In this document: piece after piece, positions 6,960 to 15,335 of the stretch
Layout: each line of letters starts with the position of its first letter
Position numbering within the stretch: the stretch's first letter is position 1
From: Bacteroidales bacterium UBA6377
Lineage (GTDB): Bacteria; Bacteroidota; Bacteroidia; Bacteroidales; UBA932
NCBI GenBank assembly: GCA_002438805.1
Contig: DJQV01000017.1
Span: 1-39,124, forward strand
Direction of reading: 5' to 3'
DNA length: 39,124 nucleotides
Program-made: the position numbers and the translations under genes
Notes under the pieces: model-generated
Databases searched by the model: none
Told to the model about the DNA's origin: nothing
What the model saw: the letters and a program-made list of their open reading frames with translations, nothing else

Positions 6960-8267
6960 TTATTTCTGCCTGAAGTAGATCTGGACAGGACAGCCGGTGA
7001 GGCTGAAACATTTGCGCAGCTGGTTCTCGACGAATCGCCTGTACGGTTCCTTGACATATTGCGGAAGGTTGCAGAAGAACGCGAAAGCCGGGAAGCGTGT
7101 AGGCAGCTGGGTGATGTATTTGATTTTCACGTATTTCCCCTTCCATGCCGGCGGCGGTGTCTCCTCCACTATAGGGAGCAGCGCCTCGTTGAGGCGTGCT
7201 GTAGGAATCTTGCGGCTGTAGTTGGCATAGACTTCTGTGGCTGCGCTGAGCACGTCCTGGATGCGCTGCATGTTAAGCACTGAGGTGAAGACCACAGGCA
7301 CATCGTTGAACGGTGCCAGACGCTCCTGAAGGGCCTGCCGGTACTCTTTCATCGTGTTGGAGTCCTTGGTGAAGAGATCCCACTTGTTGACCACGACCAC
7401 GCAGCCCTTGCGGTTGCGGACGATGAGGTTGAAGATGTTCATGTCCTGGGCCTCCATGCCGCTCGTGGCATCGATCATCAGGATGCAGACGTCGGAGTTC
7501 TCGATGGCGCGGATGGACCTCATCACGGAGTAGAACTCCAGGTCTTCGTGGACCTTGGCCTTGCGGCGTATGCCGGCCGTGTCCACGAGCATGAACTCGA
7601 ACCCGAATTTGTTGTAATGGGTCTCGATGGAGTCGCGCGTTGTGCCGGCCACCGGGGTGACGATGTTCCTTTCCTGCCCCAGAAGTGCGTTGGTAAGGGA
7701 TGATTTGCCCACGTTAGGCTTGCCGACTATTGTGATGCGCGGCAGCCCGGCATACGGGTCGGGGGTCTCCTCCTCCTTGGGAAGCGCTGCGCAGACGGCA
7801 TCCAGAAGGTCACCGGTGCCGCTTCCGTTGGCTGCGGAGATGCTGTAGATCTCCCCGAGCCCGAGAGAATAGAACTGGTAGGCGTCGAACATCTTGTCCC
7901 CGGTGTCCACCTTGTTGACGCAGAGGATCACGGGCTTGCGGGTCCGGCGCAGGATGTCGGCAATCTCGGTGTCGTAGTCGGTGATGCCGGTGGCGGCCTC
8001 TACCATGAAGATGATCAGGTCGGCCTCGTCGATGGCTATCTGGACCTGGGAGCGGATCGCGCTCTCGAAGACATCGTCCGAGTTGGTGGTGTAGCCGCCG
8101 GTGTCCACCACTGAGAACTCGCGGCCGCACCAGTCACAGCGACCGTAGTGACGGTCACGTGTCACACCGGCAGTGTCGTCCACGATGGCCTTGCGCATTC
8201 CGACAAGGCGGTTGAAGAGTGTCGATTTGCCTACGTTAGGCCTTCCTACTATCGCTACTATGCTCAT
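6960..8267 (-). CDS. der: Ribosome-assembly GTPase Der (EngA)
   Basis: The 435-residue protein has two GTPase domains in tandem and a KH-like C-terminal domain, the diagnostic Der layout. Domain 1 shows GRPNVGKST (about residue 8), TAGVTRDRHYG, VVDTGGY and NKVD. Domain 2 shows GKPNVGKSS, VAGTTRDS, LVDTAGIRR and NKWD. The end carries the KH segment with TARLNEALLPIVEETPPPAWKG and the common TGCPVQIYFRQK tail. Der acts in 50S ribosomal subunit maturation. The start at 8267 (MSIVAIVGRPNVG) is chosen because the domain begins there; the open frame runs 60 codons further upstream, overlapping the preceding gene. It lies at the end of the engB-prs-small membrane protein-der group, and its stop is 3 bases from the end of the convergent GH63 remnant. 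Confidence 0.97.
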   Translation of the reverse strand: MSIVAIVGRPNVGKSTLFNRLVGMRKAIVDDTAGVTRDRHYGRCDWCGREFSVVDTGGYTTNSDDVFESAIRSQVQIAIDEADLIIFMVEAATGITDYDTEIADILRRTRKPVILCVNKVDTGDKMFDAYQFYSLGLGEIYSISAANGSGTGDLLDAVCAALPKEEETPDPYAGLPRITIVGKPNVGKSSLTNALLGQERNIVTPVAGTTRDSIETHYNKFGFEFMLVDTAGIRRKAKVHEDLEFYSVMRSIRAIENSDVCILMIDATSGMEAQDMNIFNLIVRNRKGCVVVVNKWDLFTKDSNTMKEYRQALQERLAPFNDVPVVFTSVLNMQRIQDVLSAATEVYANYSRKIPTARLNEALLPIVEETPPPAWKGKYVKIKYITQLPTRFPAFAFFCNLPQYVKEPYRRFVENQLRKCFSLTGCPVQIYFRQK

Positions 8268-8487
8268 ATAACTTACATTCTTTGCAGGCTTCCGTCTCTG
8301 TGCCGCCGCAGGACCTGCGCTGCAGCGCGGCATCTTCATCTTTATAGCAGCGGATGCCTCTCCTGCGCATCTCCTCGTTGGAGCCCACATCATAGTGCGG
8401 GAAGTCCTTCTTGCGGAAGAGGATGTTGAAGCAGAGCCCCACCACACAAAGGAGCAGTATCACTGCCGTCAGGAGAAACACCGCCAT
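8236..8487 (-). CDS. Small conserved membrane protein with cysteine-rich tail
   Basis: The protein has 83 residues with one N-terminal membrane segment (about residues 2-24, AVFLLTAVILLLCVVGLCF), followed by FRKKDFPHYDVGSNEEMRRRGI, which matches a short uncharacterised Bacteroidales protein often found by der or prs. The tail contains cysteines in GIRCYKDED, RRSCGG and ACKECKLYE, suggestive of a metal or redox site but not a named motif. The last 32 bases overlap the start of der, so the two are probably co-translated. Function unknown; orientation with the tail in the cytoplasm is likely from the positive RKK after the helix. Confidence 0.65.
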   Translation of the reverse strand: MAVFLLTAVILLLCVVGLCFNILFRKKDFPHYDVGSNEEMRRRGIRCYKDEDAALQRRSCGGTETEACKECKLYEHSSDSRKA

Positions 8488-8493
8488 AATTAC

Positions 8494-9465
8494 CTAAAAT
8501 ACGAAATCTTTGCTGATGGACTCGTAGTTGTAGACCTTGTGGATCATGTCGGCAAACACCTTGGTCATAGTCACGATCCTGATCTTGGGGTCGTCCACGA
8601 GTTCCGGATGAGGAATGGTGTCTGTGACGAAGACTTCCTTGAGCGCGGAGTTGTGGATGCGCTCGATGGCGCTGCCGGAGAAGATTCCGTGGGTGGCGCA
8701 GGCGCACACGCTCGCCGCCCCCTTGCCCATCAGCACCTCGGCTGCCTTGCACAGGGTTCCGGCGGTGTCGATCATGTCATCGACTATGATGATGTTCTTG
8801 CCCTCCACATCGCCGATGGCCGTGATGGAGCCGACCACATTGGCCTTTTCCCTGGTCTTGTGACAGATGATCACCGATGCGTCAAGCTCCTTGGCGTAGG
8901 TGTTGGCCCTCTTGGCCCCGCCCATGTCAGGTGCTGCTATCGCGAGGTTCTCGATGCCCAGGCTCTGGATGTACGGGATGAACACCCTGCTGGCGTAGAT
9001 GTGGTCGAGCGGGAAGTCGAAGAATCCCTGGATCTGCTCGGCGTGAAGGTCGCAGGCCATCACCCTGTCGGCGCCGGCGGCACGCAGGAGGTTGGCCACG
9101 AGCTTGGCTCCGATGGCCACGCGCGGACGGTCCTTGCGGTCCTGGCGTGCCCATCCGAAGTATGGCATCACCGCGATCACCTTGTCGGCTGAGGCCCTCT
9201 TGGCGGCGTCGATGGTGAGCAGGAGCTCCATCAGGTTGTCTGCAGGCGGGATAGTGGACTGCAGGATATAGACCGCCGCGCCGCGGACGCTCTCGGTGAA
9301 CTGCGGCTGGAACTCTCCGTCACTGAAAGGTGTCACTTCAATCTTGCCAAGGTGCAGCTCCGGCTCGTCCGGATTCCTCAGCTGGTTGAAGTTGTCGAGG
9401 ACTTTGCGGGCGAAATCCTCGGATGCCCGGCAGGCAAACAGTTCCAGTCTGTGTGAATGTAGCAT
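8494..9465 (-). CDS. prs: Ribose-phosphate pyrophosphokinase (PRPP synthetase)
   Basis: The protein has 323 residues, the usual size. It makes PRPP from ribose 5-phosphate and ATP for purine, pyrimidine, histidine, tryptophan and NAD synthesis. Seen motifs are FSDGEFQPQF, VMPYFGWARQDRKDRPR (ATP-binding flexible loop), ACDLHAEQIQGFFD (metal-binding DLH), and the PRPP loop IIIVDDMIDTAGT. It starts 13 bases after the stop of engB and ends 6 bases before the small membrane protein gene, so all four genes are probably one transcript. Confidence 0.97.
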   Translation of the reverse strand: MLHSHRLELFACRASEDFARKVLDNFNQLRNPDEPELHLGKIEVTPFSDGEFQPQFTESVRGAAVYILQSTIPPADNLMELLLTIDAAKRASADKVIAVMPYFGWARQDRKDRPRVAIGAKLVANLLRAAGADRVMACDLHAEQIQGFFDFPLDHIYASRVFIPYIQSLGIENLAIAAPDMGGAKRANTYAKELDASVIICHKTREKANVVGSITAIGDVEGKNIIIVDDMIDTAGTLCKAAEVLMGKGAASVCACATHGIFSGSAIERIHNSALKEVFVTDTIPHPELVDDPKIRIVTMTKVFADMIHKVYNYESISKDFVF

Positions 9466-9478
9466 AACTATATATCAA

Positions 9479-10075
9479 TTAAAGTGTGTCCAGTATTTTC
9501 CCGATGTGCCCGAGAATCTCCTCCCTCCCGAGCCCGGTCTGCGATGAGCTGCAGAATATCTCCGGAAGCTCTTCCCAGTCCTGAAGCAGGATCTGCCTGT
9601 CTTTCTCCACTTGTGCTGCGAGGGCGACCGGGCCTTTCTTGTCGCACTTGGTCATTATCAGGGAAAAAGGTATCCCGTGTTCCCCGAGTTCCGCGATGAA
9701 GTCCGTGTCGATGTGGGTGATGTCGTATCTGGAGTCGATCAGCACGAAGAGAGAAACCAGTTGGGCGGAGTTCATGATGTAGTCTCTTATCACCTCCGCG
9801 ATGGCCTCGCGTCCCGCCCTGTCAGTCTTGGCGTAGCCGTAGCCCGGAAGATCGACAAGATACCAGCTGTCGTTGATGAGGAAATGGTTGATGAGCCTGG
9901 TTTTCCCGGGGGTTGCGGATGTCATGGCTAGTTTGCGGTTGTTGCACAGCATGTTGATAAGGGACGATTTCCCTACATTGGACCGCCCTATGAACGCGAA
10001 TTCGGGCAAGCTCCTCTCCGGCTTGCCTGAGACTCTTGTGCTGCTACCGACGAACTTGGCCTCGGAGATTTTCAT
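9479..10075 (-). CDS. engB: Ribosome-biogenesis GTP-binding protein EngB (YihA/YsxC)
   Basis: The 198-residue single-domain GTPase has FIGRSNVGKSSLIN (G1), TPGKTRLIN (G2), VDLPGYGYAK (G3) and TKCDK (G4), the exact EngB pattern. It is required for 50S subunit assembly in most bacteria studied. It heads the engB-prs-orf-der group, thus linking two ribosome-assembly GTPases in one likely operon. A -7 box TATATTTG lies about 30 bases upstream. Confidence 0.96.
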   Translation of the reverse strand: MKISEAKFVGSSTRVSGKPERSLPEFAFIGRSNVGKSSLINMLCNNRKLAMTSATPGKTRLINHFLINDSWYLVDLPGYGYAKTDRAGREAIAEVIRDYIMNSAQLVSLFVLIDSRYDITHIDTDFIAELGEHGIPFSLIMTKCDKKGPVALAAQVEKDRQILLQDWEELPEIFCSSSQTGLGREEILGHIGKILDTL

Positions 10076-10104
10076 AAAAAAGAATACTGCTATCTTGACG
10101 GCTG

Positions 10105-10112
10105 CAAATATA
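10105..10112 (-). promoter_or_regulatory. Promoter -7 box of the engB operon
   Basis: On the minus strand TATATTTG fits TAnnTTTG exactly and would give a leader of roughly 23 bases. No good -33 TTTG is seen. Confidence 0.5.
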
Positions 10113-10133
10113 GCAATTCTTTGCCATTTTTCT

Positions 10134-10141
10134 TATTTTTG
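10134..10141 (+). promoter_or_regulatory. Promoter -7 box directly before xseA
   Basis: TATTTTTG fits TAnnTTTG and ends only 6 bases before the xseA ATG at 10148. If used, the transcript would begin at or within a base or two of the start codon, giving a leaderless mRNA. No clear -33 TTTG at the right distance. Confidence 0.45.
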
Positions 10142-10147
10142 CCTGAG

Positions 10148-11254
10148 ATGGACTATGTGGAATTAATAGAGCTTCAGCACATGATGCGTGAGGGCATCGG
10201 GGAACTCTTCCCCGGGAAGATATGGGTGCGCGCCGAACTCTCGTCCGTGCAGGCCAAGGCCAACGGGCACTGCTACATGGATCTTGCCGGCAGCGAGGAC
10301 GGCCGGGTCGTGGCCCGTGCCAAGGCCGTGATCTGGCGCAGCCGCTTCCTCCCGCTCTCCGCCAAGTTCCGCGAGGCGACCGGGGAGGACATCAGACCGG
10401 GCATCGAGGTGCTGGTGCAGGTCATGGTGAGCTACAGCGAACTCTACGGCCTCACCCTGACAGTAGATGACATTGAGCCTTGCTTCACAGTGGGGGCGGC
10501 TGAACTGCTGCGGCGGCAGACCATAGACCGTCTCGCCGCCGAAGGGCTGCTCGACAGGCAGAAGAGCCTCTCCCTGCCCGAACTCCCCCGGCGTCTTGCG
10601 GTCATATCGGCCCGCGATGCGGCCGGATACGGGGATTTCAAAAGGCATCTGGAGGACAATGAGTTCGGCTTCGCCTTCGATGTCCATCTTCTGGAGGCTA
10701 CCATGCAGGGGGAGGGGGCTCCGGCATCTATATGTGACGCCATCTCAGTGGCCGAGACGGCAGCAGTGCCGTACGATGCGATACTCATTCTGCGGGGTGG
10801 CGGTTCTTCGTTTGACCTCTCATGTTTCGATGACTACGGGCTGGCGTTCACCATAGCGAATTGCCCGTTGCCTGTGTTTACGGCCATCGGACATGAGCGG
10901 GACTACCATGTTGCAGACATGGTCGCGCATGATTTCGTCAAGACCCCGACGGCTCTCGCGGACAGGTTCATAGATGCTCTGGCATCCGAAGACGAACGCA
11001 TCAGCTCATACAGCACCAGGCTCCGTCTAGCCTTTTCATCAAGAATCTCCACGATGGGGGCGGCGCTGGAGATGATGGCGGCAAGAATACGTTCCGCTGA
11101 CCCGAGAGCCGTGCTTGCAAGGGGCTACACCCTCGTCGCCGATGCGCGGGGCGTGGTGCTCAAATCCGCCGCGTCCATCAGGGAGGGAGACAGGATAAGC
11201 GTCCTCTTTGAGGACGGTACAATCAACGCGACAGTATATGGAAGAGAACTTTGA
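10148..11254 (+). CDS. xseA: Exodeoxyribonuclease VII large subunit
   Basis: The 368-residue protein is shorter than many XseA proteins (400-450). The N-terminal OB-fold is visible (KIWVRAELSSVQ, GHCYMDLAG), followed by the catalytic region: RRLAVISARDAAGYGDFKRHL, the ILRGGGSSFDLSCFDD segment, and FTAIGHERDYHVADMVA with KTPTALADRFI. The end has LARGYTLVADARG. Exo VII degrades single-stranded DNA to oligonucleotides with the small subunit XseB. The ATG at 10148 is chosen over an upstream TTG at 10121 because the protein family begins near ..ELQHMM and the promoter box lies in between. It overlaps xseB by 17 bases. Confidence 0.95.
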   Translation: MDYVELIELQHMMREGIGELFPGKIWVRAELSSVQAKANGHCYMDLAGSEDGRVVARAKAVIWRSRFLPLSAKFREATGEDIRPGIEVLVQVMVSYSELYGLTLTVDDIEPCFTVGAAELLRRQTIDRLAAEGLLDRQKSLSLPELPRRLAVISARDAAGYGDFKRHLEDNEFGFAFDVHLLEATMQGEGAPASICDAISVAETAAVPYDAILILRGGGSSFDLSCFDDYGLAFTIANCPLPVFTAIGHERDYHVADMVAHDFVKTPTALADRFIDALASEDERISSYSTRLRLAFSSRISTMGAALEMMAARIRSADPRAVLARGYTLVADARGVVLKSAASIREGDRISVLFEDGTINATVYGREL

Positions 11255-11417
11255 CTACTCCAAGGCCATGGCCGAACTTGAACTTATAGCCGGGAAGGTG
11301 GAAGACCCTTCCACGGCCTTGGGGGACATTGAAAAATACATACGGCGCTCCGATGAACTCATCGCGCAGTGCCGGGAATACCTCAGGACGATGAAAACCA
11401 TAACTGATGATCTATGA
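11238..11417 (+). CDS. xseB: Exodeoxyribonuclease VII small subunit
   Basis: The 59-residue helical protein reads FDYSKAMAELELIAGKVEDP, then LGDIEKYIRRSDELIAQCREYL, the typical XseB pattern of two amphipathic helices that bind the large subunit. Its start lies inside the end of xseA and its TGA overlaps the ATG of the branching-enzyme gene (ATGA at 11414-11417). Confidence 0.92.
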   Translation: MEENFDYSKAMAELELIAGKVEDPSTALGDIEKYIRRSDELIAQCREYLRTMKTITDDL

Positions 11418-13384
11418 CAGCCTGTAAACAAATCTACGAGACGGATCCCTGGCTTGAGCCCTACAGGGGGGCGATAGACGCCAGGCACAAGCACATCCTC
11501 TCCGATCTGGAGAAACTCTCCCGGGGCGGCAGACTCACCGATGCCGTCAACAACCACCTCTACTATCCGCTCCACAAGGAAGGGGAGACATGGGTGATAA
11601 GGGAATGGGCCCCCAATGCCACAAGAATCTATCTTATAGGGGAGTGCAACAACTGGAAGCGTACCGAAGGCTATGCCTTTTCCCCTGTGGGCGAGGGCAA
11701 CTGGGAACTGCGCCTGCCGGAGATGTTTCTGCGGCACGGGGAACTGTACAAACTCTGGATCGAATGGCCCGGAGGCGGCGGTGAGAGGCTCCCGGCCTAT
11801 GTGACCCGCGTGGTGCAGGACCCCGACACGAAGATCTTTTCGGCCCAGGTCTGGACGCCGCCGCAGGGATATGTGTGGAAAAGCCGCAAACCCGGGCGCA
11901 GGCCGCACCCACTCATCTATGAGTGCCATATCGGGATGAGCTCCGAGCAGGAGAAAGTGTCCACCTTCGATGAGTTCAGGCGCACCGTGCTGCCGCGTGT
12001 CAAGGCTCTTGGGTACAATGTGCTCCAGATCATGGCTCTGCAGGAGCACCCCTACTACGGTTCGTTCGGCTACCAGGTGTCCAACTTCTTCGCCCTCAGT
12101 TCGCGCTTCGGCACGCCGGAGGAGTTCAAGCATCTGGTCGATGAGGCCCACCGTCTCGGCATAGCCGTGGTGATGGACATAGTCCACTCGCACGCCGTGG
12201 ACAACGAGGCCGAGGGGCTCAGTCGTCTGGACGGCAGGGACGACCTGTATTTCTACTCCGGCCCGCAGGGGCACCATCCCGCCTGGGGTTCAAGATGTTT
12301 CGACTATGGCAAGGATGAGGTCAAATATTTCCTCCTGTCCAACTGCAAGTACTGGATGGAGGAATACCATATTGACGGGTTCCGCTTCGACGGGGTGACA
12401 AGCATGATTTACTGGGATCACGGGCTTGGCAAGGCTTTCGGGGATTATTCCCTGTATTTCGACCGGGGCGTGGACGAGAACGCCATAAGCTATCTGGCGC
12501 TTGCCAACATGCTCATCCACGAGATCAACCCGGATGCCCTCACCATAGCCGAGGACGTAAGCGGGATGGCCGGTCTGGCCGCCCCGTTCAAGTCCGGTGG
12601 TGTGGGTTTTGATTTCCGAATGGCGATGGGGATAGCAGACCACTGGATCAAGTGGATAAAGGAGCTGCGCGACGAGCAGTGGAGTATGGGTGCGATCTGG
12701 TGGGAACTCACCAACAAGCGTTCCGATGAGAAGACCATATCCTATGCCGAGTGTCACGACCAGGCTCTTGTGGGGGACAAGACCATCATCTTCCGCCTTA
12801 TGGACAAGGAGATGTACTACGGGATGGAACTCGGTTCGCAGAACATGACAGTGGACCGGGGGATCGCGCTTCACAAGATGATCCGCCTGGTGACTCTCGC
12901 CACCTGCGGGGGAGGCTACCTCAACTTCATGGGCAACGAGTTCGGCCACCCGGAGTGGATAGACTTCCCGCGCGAGGGCAACGGCTGGTCCTACAAGTAT
13001 GCCAGGCGTCAATGGTCGCTCGCCGACAACCCCGCCTTGCGCTATGCTCCGCTGCAGCGCTTCGACTCCGCCATGATACATTATGTCAAGAAAGAAAAGG
13101 TGCTTGATGACGTCCCGCGTCAGCTGTATGTGGACGAAGATAGGAAAGTCTTGATATTCAAGCGAGGAAATAGTATATTTGCATTCAATTTCAGTCCGGC
13201 TGCCTCATACCGGGATTTCAGGTTCGGGGCACCCGACGGAGAATATGTCCTGGCGCTGGATTCTGACGAAACCGAGTTCGATGGATTCTCGCGTCTGGAG
13301 ATGGATGAGAGGCATTCCACCGTGGACGGGCAGCTCTCCCTGTATCTCCCGAGCAGAGTGGCGGTCGTGCTGAAAAAATTATAA
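11414..13384 (+). CDS. glgB: 1,4-alpha-glucan (glycogen) branching enzyme, GH13
   Basis: The 656-residue protein creates alpha-1,6 branches in glycogen. It has an N-terminal CBM48-like segment (VIREWAPNATRIYLIGECNNW) and a GH13 barrel with HPYYGSFGYQVSNFF, VVMDIVHSH, the nucleophile in DGFRFDGVTSM (D326), the acid in TIAEDVSGM (E380) and the third acid in ECHDQ (D449), then a C-terminal all-beta domain ending VAVVLKKL. The length and motifs DGFRFDGVTSM and GNEFGHPEWIDFPREGNG are those of the eukaryote-like GH13_8 branch used by Bacteroidetes rather than the E. coli-type GlgB. It is the first of five consecutive glycogen genes and overlaps xseB by 4 bases. Confidence 0.95.
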   Translation: MTACKQIYETDPWLEPYRGAIDARHKHILSDLEKLSRGGRLTDAVNNHLYYPLHKEGETWVIREWAPNATRIYLIGECNNWKRTEGYAFSPVGEGNWELRLPEMFLRHGELYKLWIEWPGGGGERLPAYVTRVVQDPDTKIFSAQVWTPPQGYVWKSRKPGRRPHPLIYECHIGMSSEQEKVSTFDEFRRTVLPRVKALGYNVLQIMALQEHPYYGSFGYQVSNFFALSSRFGTPEEFKHLVDEAHRLGIAVVMDIVHSHAVDNEAEGLSRLDGRDDLYFYSGPQGHHPAWGSRCFDYGKDEVKYFLLSNCKYWMEEYHIDGFRFDGVTSMIYWDHGLGKAFGDYSLYFDRGVDENAISYLALANMLIHEINPDALTIAEDVSGMAGLAAPFKSGGVGFDFRMAMGIADHWIKWIKELRDEQWSMGAIWWELTNKRSDEKTISYAECHDQALVGDKTIIFRLMDKEMYYGMELGSQNMTVDRGIALHKMIRLVTLATCGGGYLNFMGNEFGHPEWIDFPREGNGWSYKYARRQWSLADNPALRYAPLQRFDSAMIHYVKKEKVLDDVPRQLYVDEDRKVLIFKRGNSIFAFNFSPAASYRDFRFGAPDGEYVLALDSDETEFDGFSRLEMDERHSTVDGQLSLYLPSRVAVVLKKL

Positions 13385-13391
13385 AAAGAAG

Positions 13392-15335
13392 ATGGCAATC
13401 TTAAAATTCAACAAGTCTGAACTGGTCAATCTAGCCTATTCGCTCAAGAGAGAGATCATCTGTGCGAACAAGACCGGGGCATATTGCAACACTACCATCA
13501 TCACTTGCAATACCCGGCGCTATCACGGGCTTCTGGCAGTTACCCTGGACCGTTTCGGGGGAGACCGCTATCTGCTTCTTTCCGCTTTGGACGAAAGCCT
13601 CATTGTGGACGGCAAGCAGTTCAACCTCGGCATCCATTGCTATGGAGACATCTACGAGCCGCGCGGCCACAAGTATATTGTGGATTTCTGCGCGGATTCT
13701 GTTCCTCAGATCACCTACAAGGTGGGCGAGGTCCTTTTCCGCAAGACCATCCTCCTGTCCCATGAGAGGGACCAGGTGATGATAAAGTACGAACTGCTGT
13801 CCTCCCCGGCACCGGTGAAGCTCCAGCTCCGTCCGTACTTGGCTTTCCGCAACATCCATGACCTCACTCATCAGAACCCTGAGGCCTGCACGGAGGGTTC
13901 CGCCATCCAGGGTGGCATGTCATTCAGGATGTATCCGAATTTCCCTGACCTCAATCTCCAGTTGAGCGATGCCCGTGCCAAGTACACCGCCGCTCCGGCC
14001 TGGAACCTGAATGTCACCTATTCTGACGAATACCGCCGCGGCTTCGACTGCCGTGAGGATCTGCTTGTCCCGGGCTGCTTCGAGACTACTCTCAGGCCGG
14101 GCGGGTCCGTGGTGTTCTCCGCATCGGTGATGCAGGAGGATCCGTCAGAGTTCAAGCGCAAGTTCGCATCCGGGGTCAAGGCCGCCGGGGAGATCACCGG
14201 TTATCGCGACCAGCTGCGCCGCTGCGCAGACTCTCTCATCACCGAGCACAACGGACGCAAGAAGATAGAGGCCGGTTATTCCTGGATGTACACCGGGCTT
14301 CTCCGCGAGTCGCTGCTCGCCCTGCCTGGTCTTGCCTTATGCGGTCTGGACAGCGCCAGGACTTTCGAGGAGGTGCTCGACAATCTGATAGCCGACCAGC
14401 AGGAGAGGCTTTTCCGCAGGACCACTCAGGTGGAGGCCCCGCTTCTTATCGCCTCCTGCCTCCAGAGCTATATGGACTACGGGGCTGACCCGAAGGCGGT
14501 ATGGAAAAAGTACGGCATAATCCTGCGCGGAGTGCTCGAAAGCTATCTTCCCGGGGAGCGCGCCGAAGTGGCCATGCAGCCCAACGGCCTGCTCTGGGAG
14601 CAGAAGGACGGTGTGGCCCTCTCATGGATGAACGCCTACGCCGGCGGACATCCTGTCACCGAGCGTGCCGGATATCAGGTTGAGACCAATGCGTTCTGGT
14701 ACAACGCCATCTGCTTCGCCGTGGATATGGAGTCCCGCTACGGCTCCAAGAAGAGCACATTCGTCTCAAAGTGGTCCGCCATACGCGACCTTGTGAGGGC
14801 GAACTACCAGAAAGTGTTCTGGAATCCGGAGTACGGCTGTCTTGCCGACTATGTGGACAATTCGGGGCAGAACATGGACATAAGGCCGAATCAGCTCGCC
14901 TCCTTCTGGTGTGACTATTCCCCGATTGACGAAGATCTTGTCCCGTCCATCCTCAGGGTGGTCGAGAACGAGCTTGTCACCTCCCGTGGAATCCGCACCT
15001 TGTCGCCTCGCGACAGCAAGTACAAGGGAGTTTACGAGGGGACGCAGGTGGAGCGTGACCTTGCCTACCATCAGGGTAGCACCCGTCCGTTCCTCCTTGA
15101 GTATTATGTGAGGGTATGCCTGAGAGTTAGGGGCGCGGCGTTCGTCAAAAAGGCCGAGTGGCTGGTCGAGGGCTTCTATGATGACCTCAGCAAACATGGT
15201 GTCGGGGCGTTCTCCGAACTTTATGACGGAGACCCTCCTCATGAGCCGCACGGGGCCATTTCTTCGGCGCTCAGCACGGCGGCCCTGCTTTCAGTAGAGA
15301 ACATGTTGGACAAATATAGAGAGAAAGGCAAATGA
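13392..15335 (+). CDS. Glycogen debranching enzyme, GH133 amylo-alpha-1,6-glucosidase type
   Basis: The 647-residue protein hydrolyses alpha-1,6 branch points left after phosphorolysis. The N-terminal bacterial GDE domain shows NKTGAYCNTTIITCNTRRYHGLL and LLSALDESL. The (alpha/alpha)6 catalytic domain shows EAGYSWMY, LLRESLLALPGL (residues about 303-314), NGLLWEQKDG, SWMNAYAGGHPVT, YQVETNAFWYNA, and AYHQGSTRPFLLEYY. Where many family members have (G/A)RD(T/M) before the ALPGL stretch, this protein has RES (E306). That is a conservative but notable change near a presumed catalytic acid. It begins 7 bases after glgB, and the next gene overlaps its stop by 4 bases. Confidence 0.92.
   Translation: MAILKFNKSELVNLAYSLKREIICANKTGAYCNTTIITCNTRRYHGLLAVTLDRFGGDRYLLLSALDESLIVDGKQFNLGIHCYGDIYEPRGHKYIVDFCADSVPQITYKVGEVLFRKTILLSHERDQVMIKYELLSSPAPVKLQLRPYLAFRNIHDLTHQNPEACTEGSAIQGGMSFRMYPNFPDLNLQLSDARAKYTAAPAWNLNVTYSDEYRRGFDCREDLLVPGCFETTLRPGGSVVFSASVMQEDPSEFKRKFASGVKAAGEITGYRDQLRRCADSLITEHNGRKKIEAGYSWMYTGLLRESLLALPGLALCGLDSARTFEEVLDNLIADQQERLFRRTTQVEAPLLIASCLQSYMDYGADPKAVWKKYGIILRGVLESYLPGERAEVAMQPNGLLWEQKDGVALSWMNAYAGGHPVTERAGYQVETNAFWYNAICFAVDMESRYGSKKSTFVSKWSAIRDLVRANYQKVFWNPEYGCLADYVDNSGQNMDIRPNQLASFWCDYSPIDEDLVPSILRVVENELVTSRGIRTLSPRDSKYKGVYEGTQVERDLAYHQGSTRPFLLEYYVRVCLRVRGAAFVKKAEWLVEGFYDDLSKHGVGAFSELYDGDPPHEPHGAISSALSTAALLSVENMLDKYREKGK

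Noticed and set aside
11255..12277. Long antisense frame opposite glgB (340 codons)
   Set aside because: Shadow of a certain GH13 gene; translated composition is not that of a known protein.
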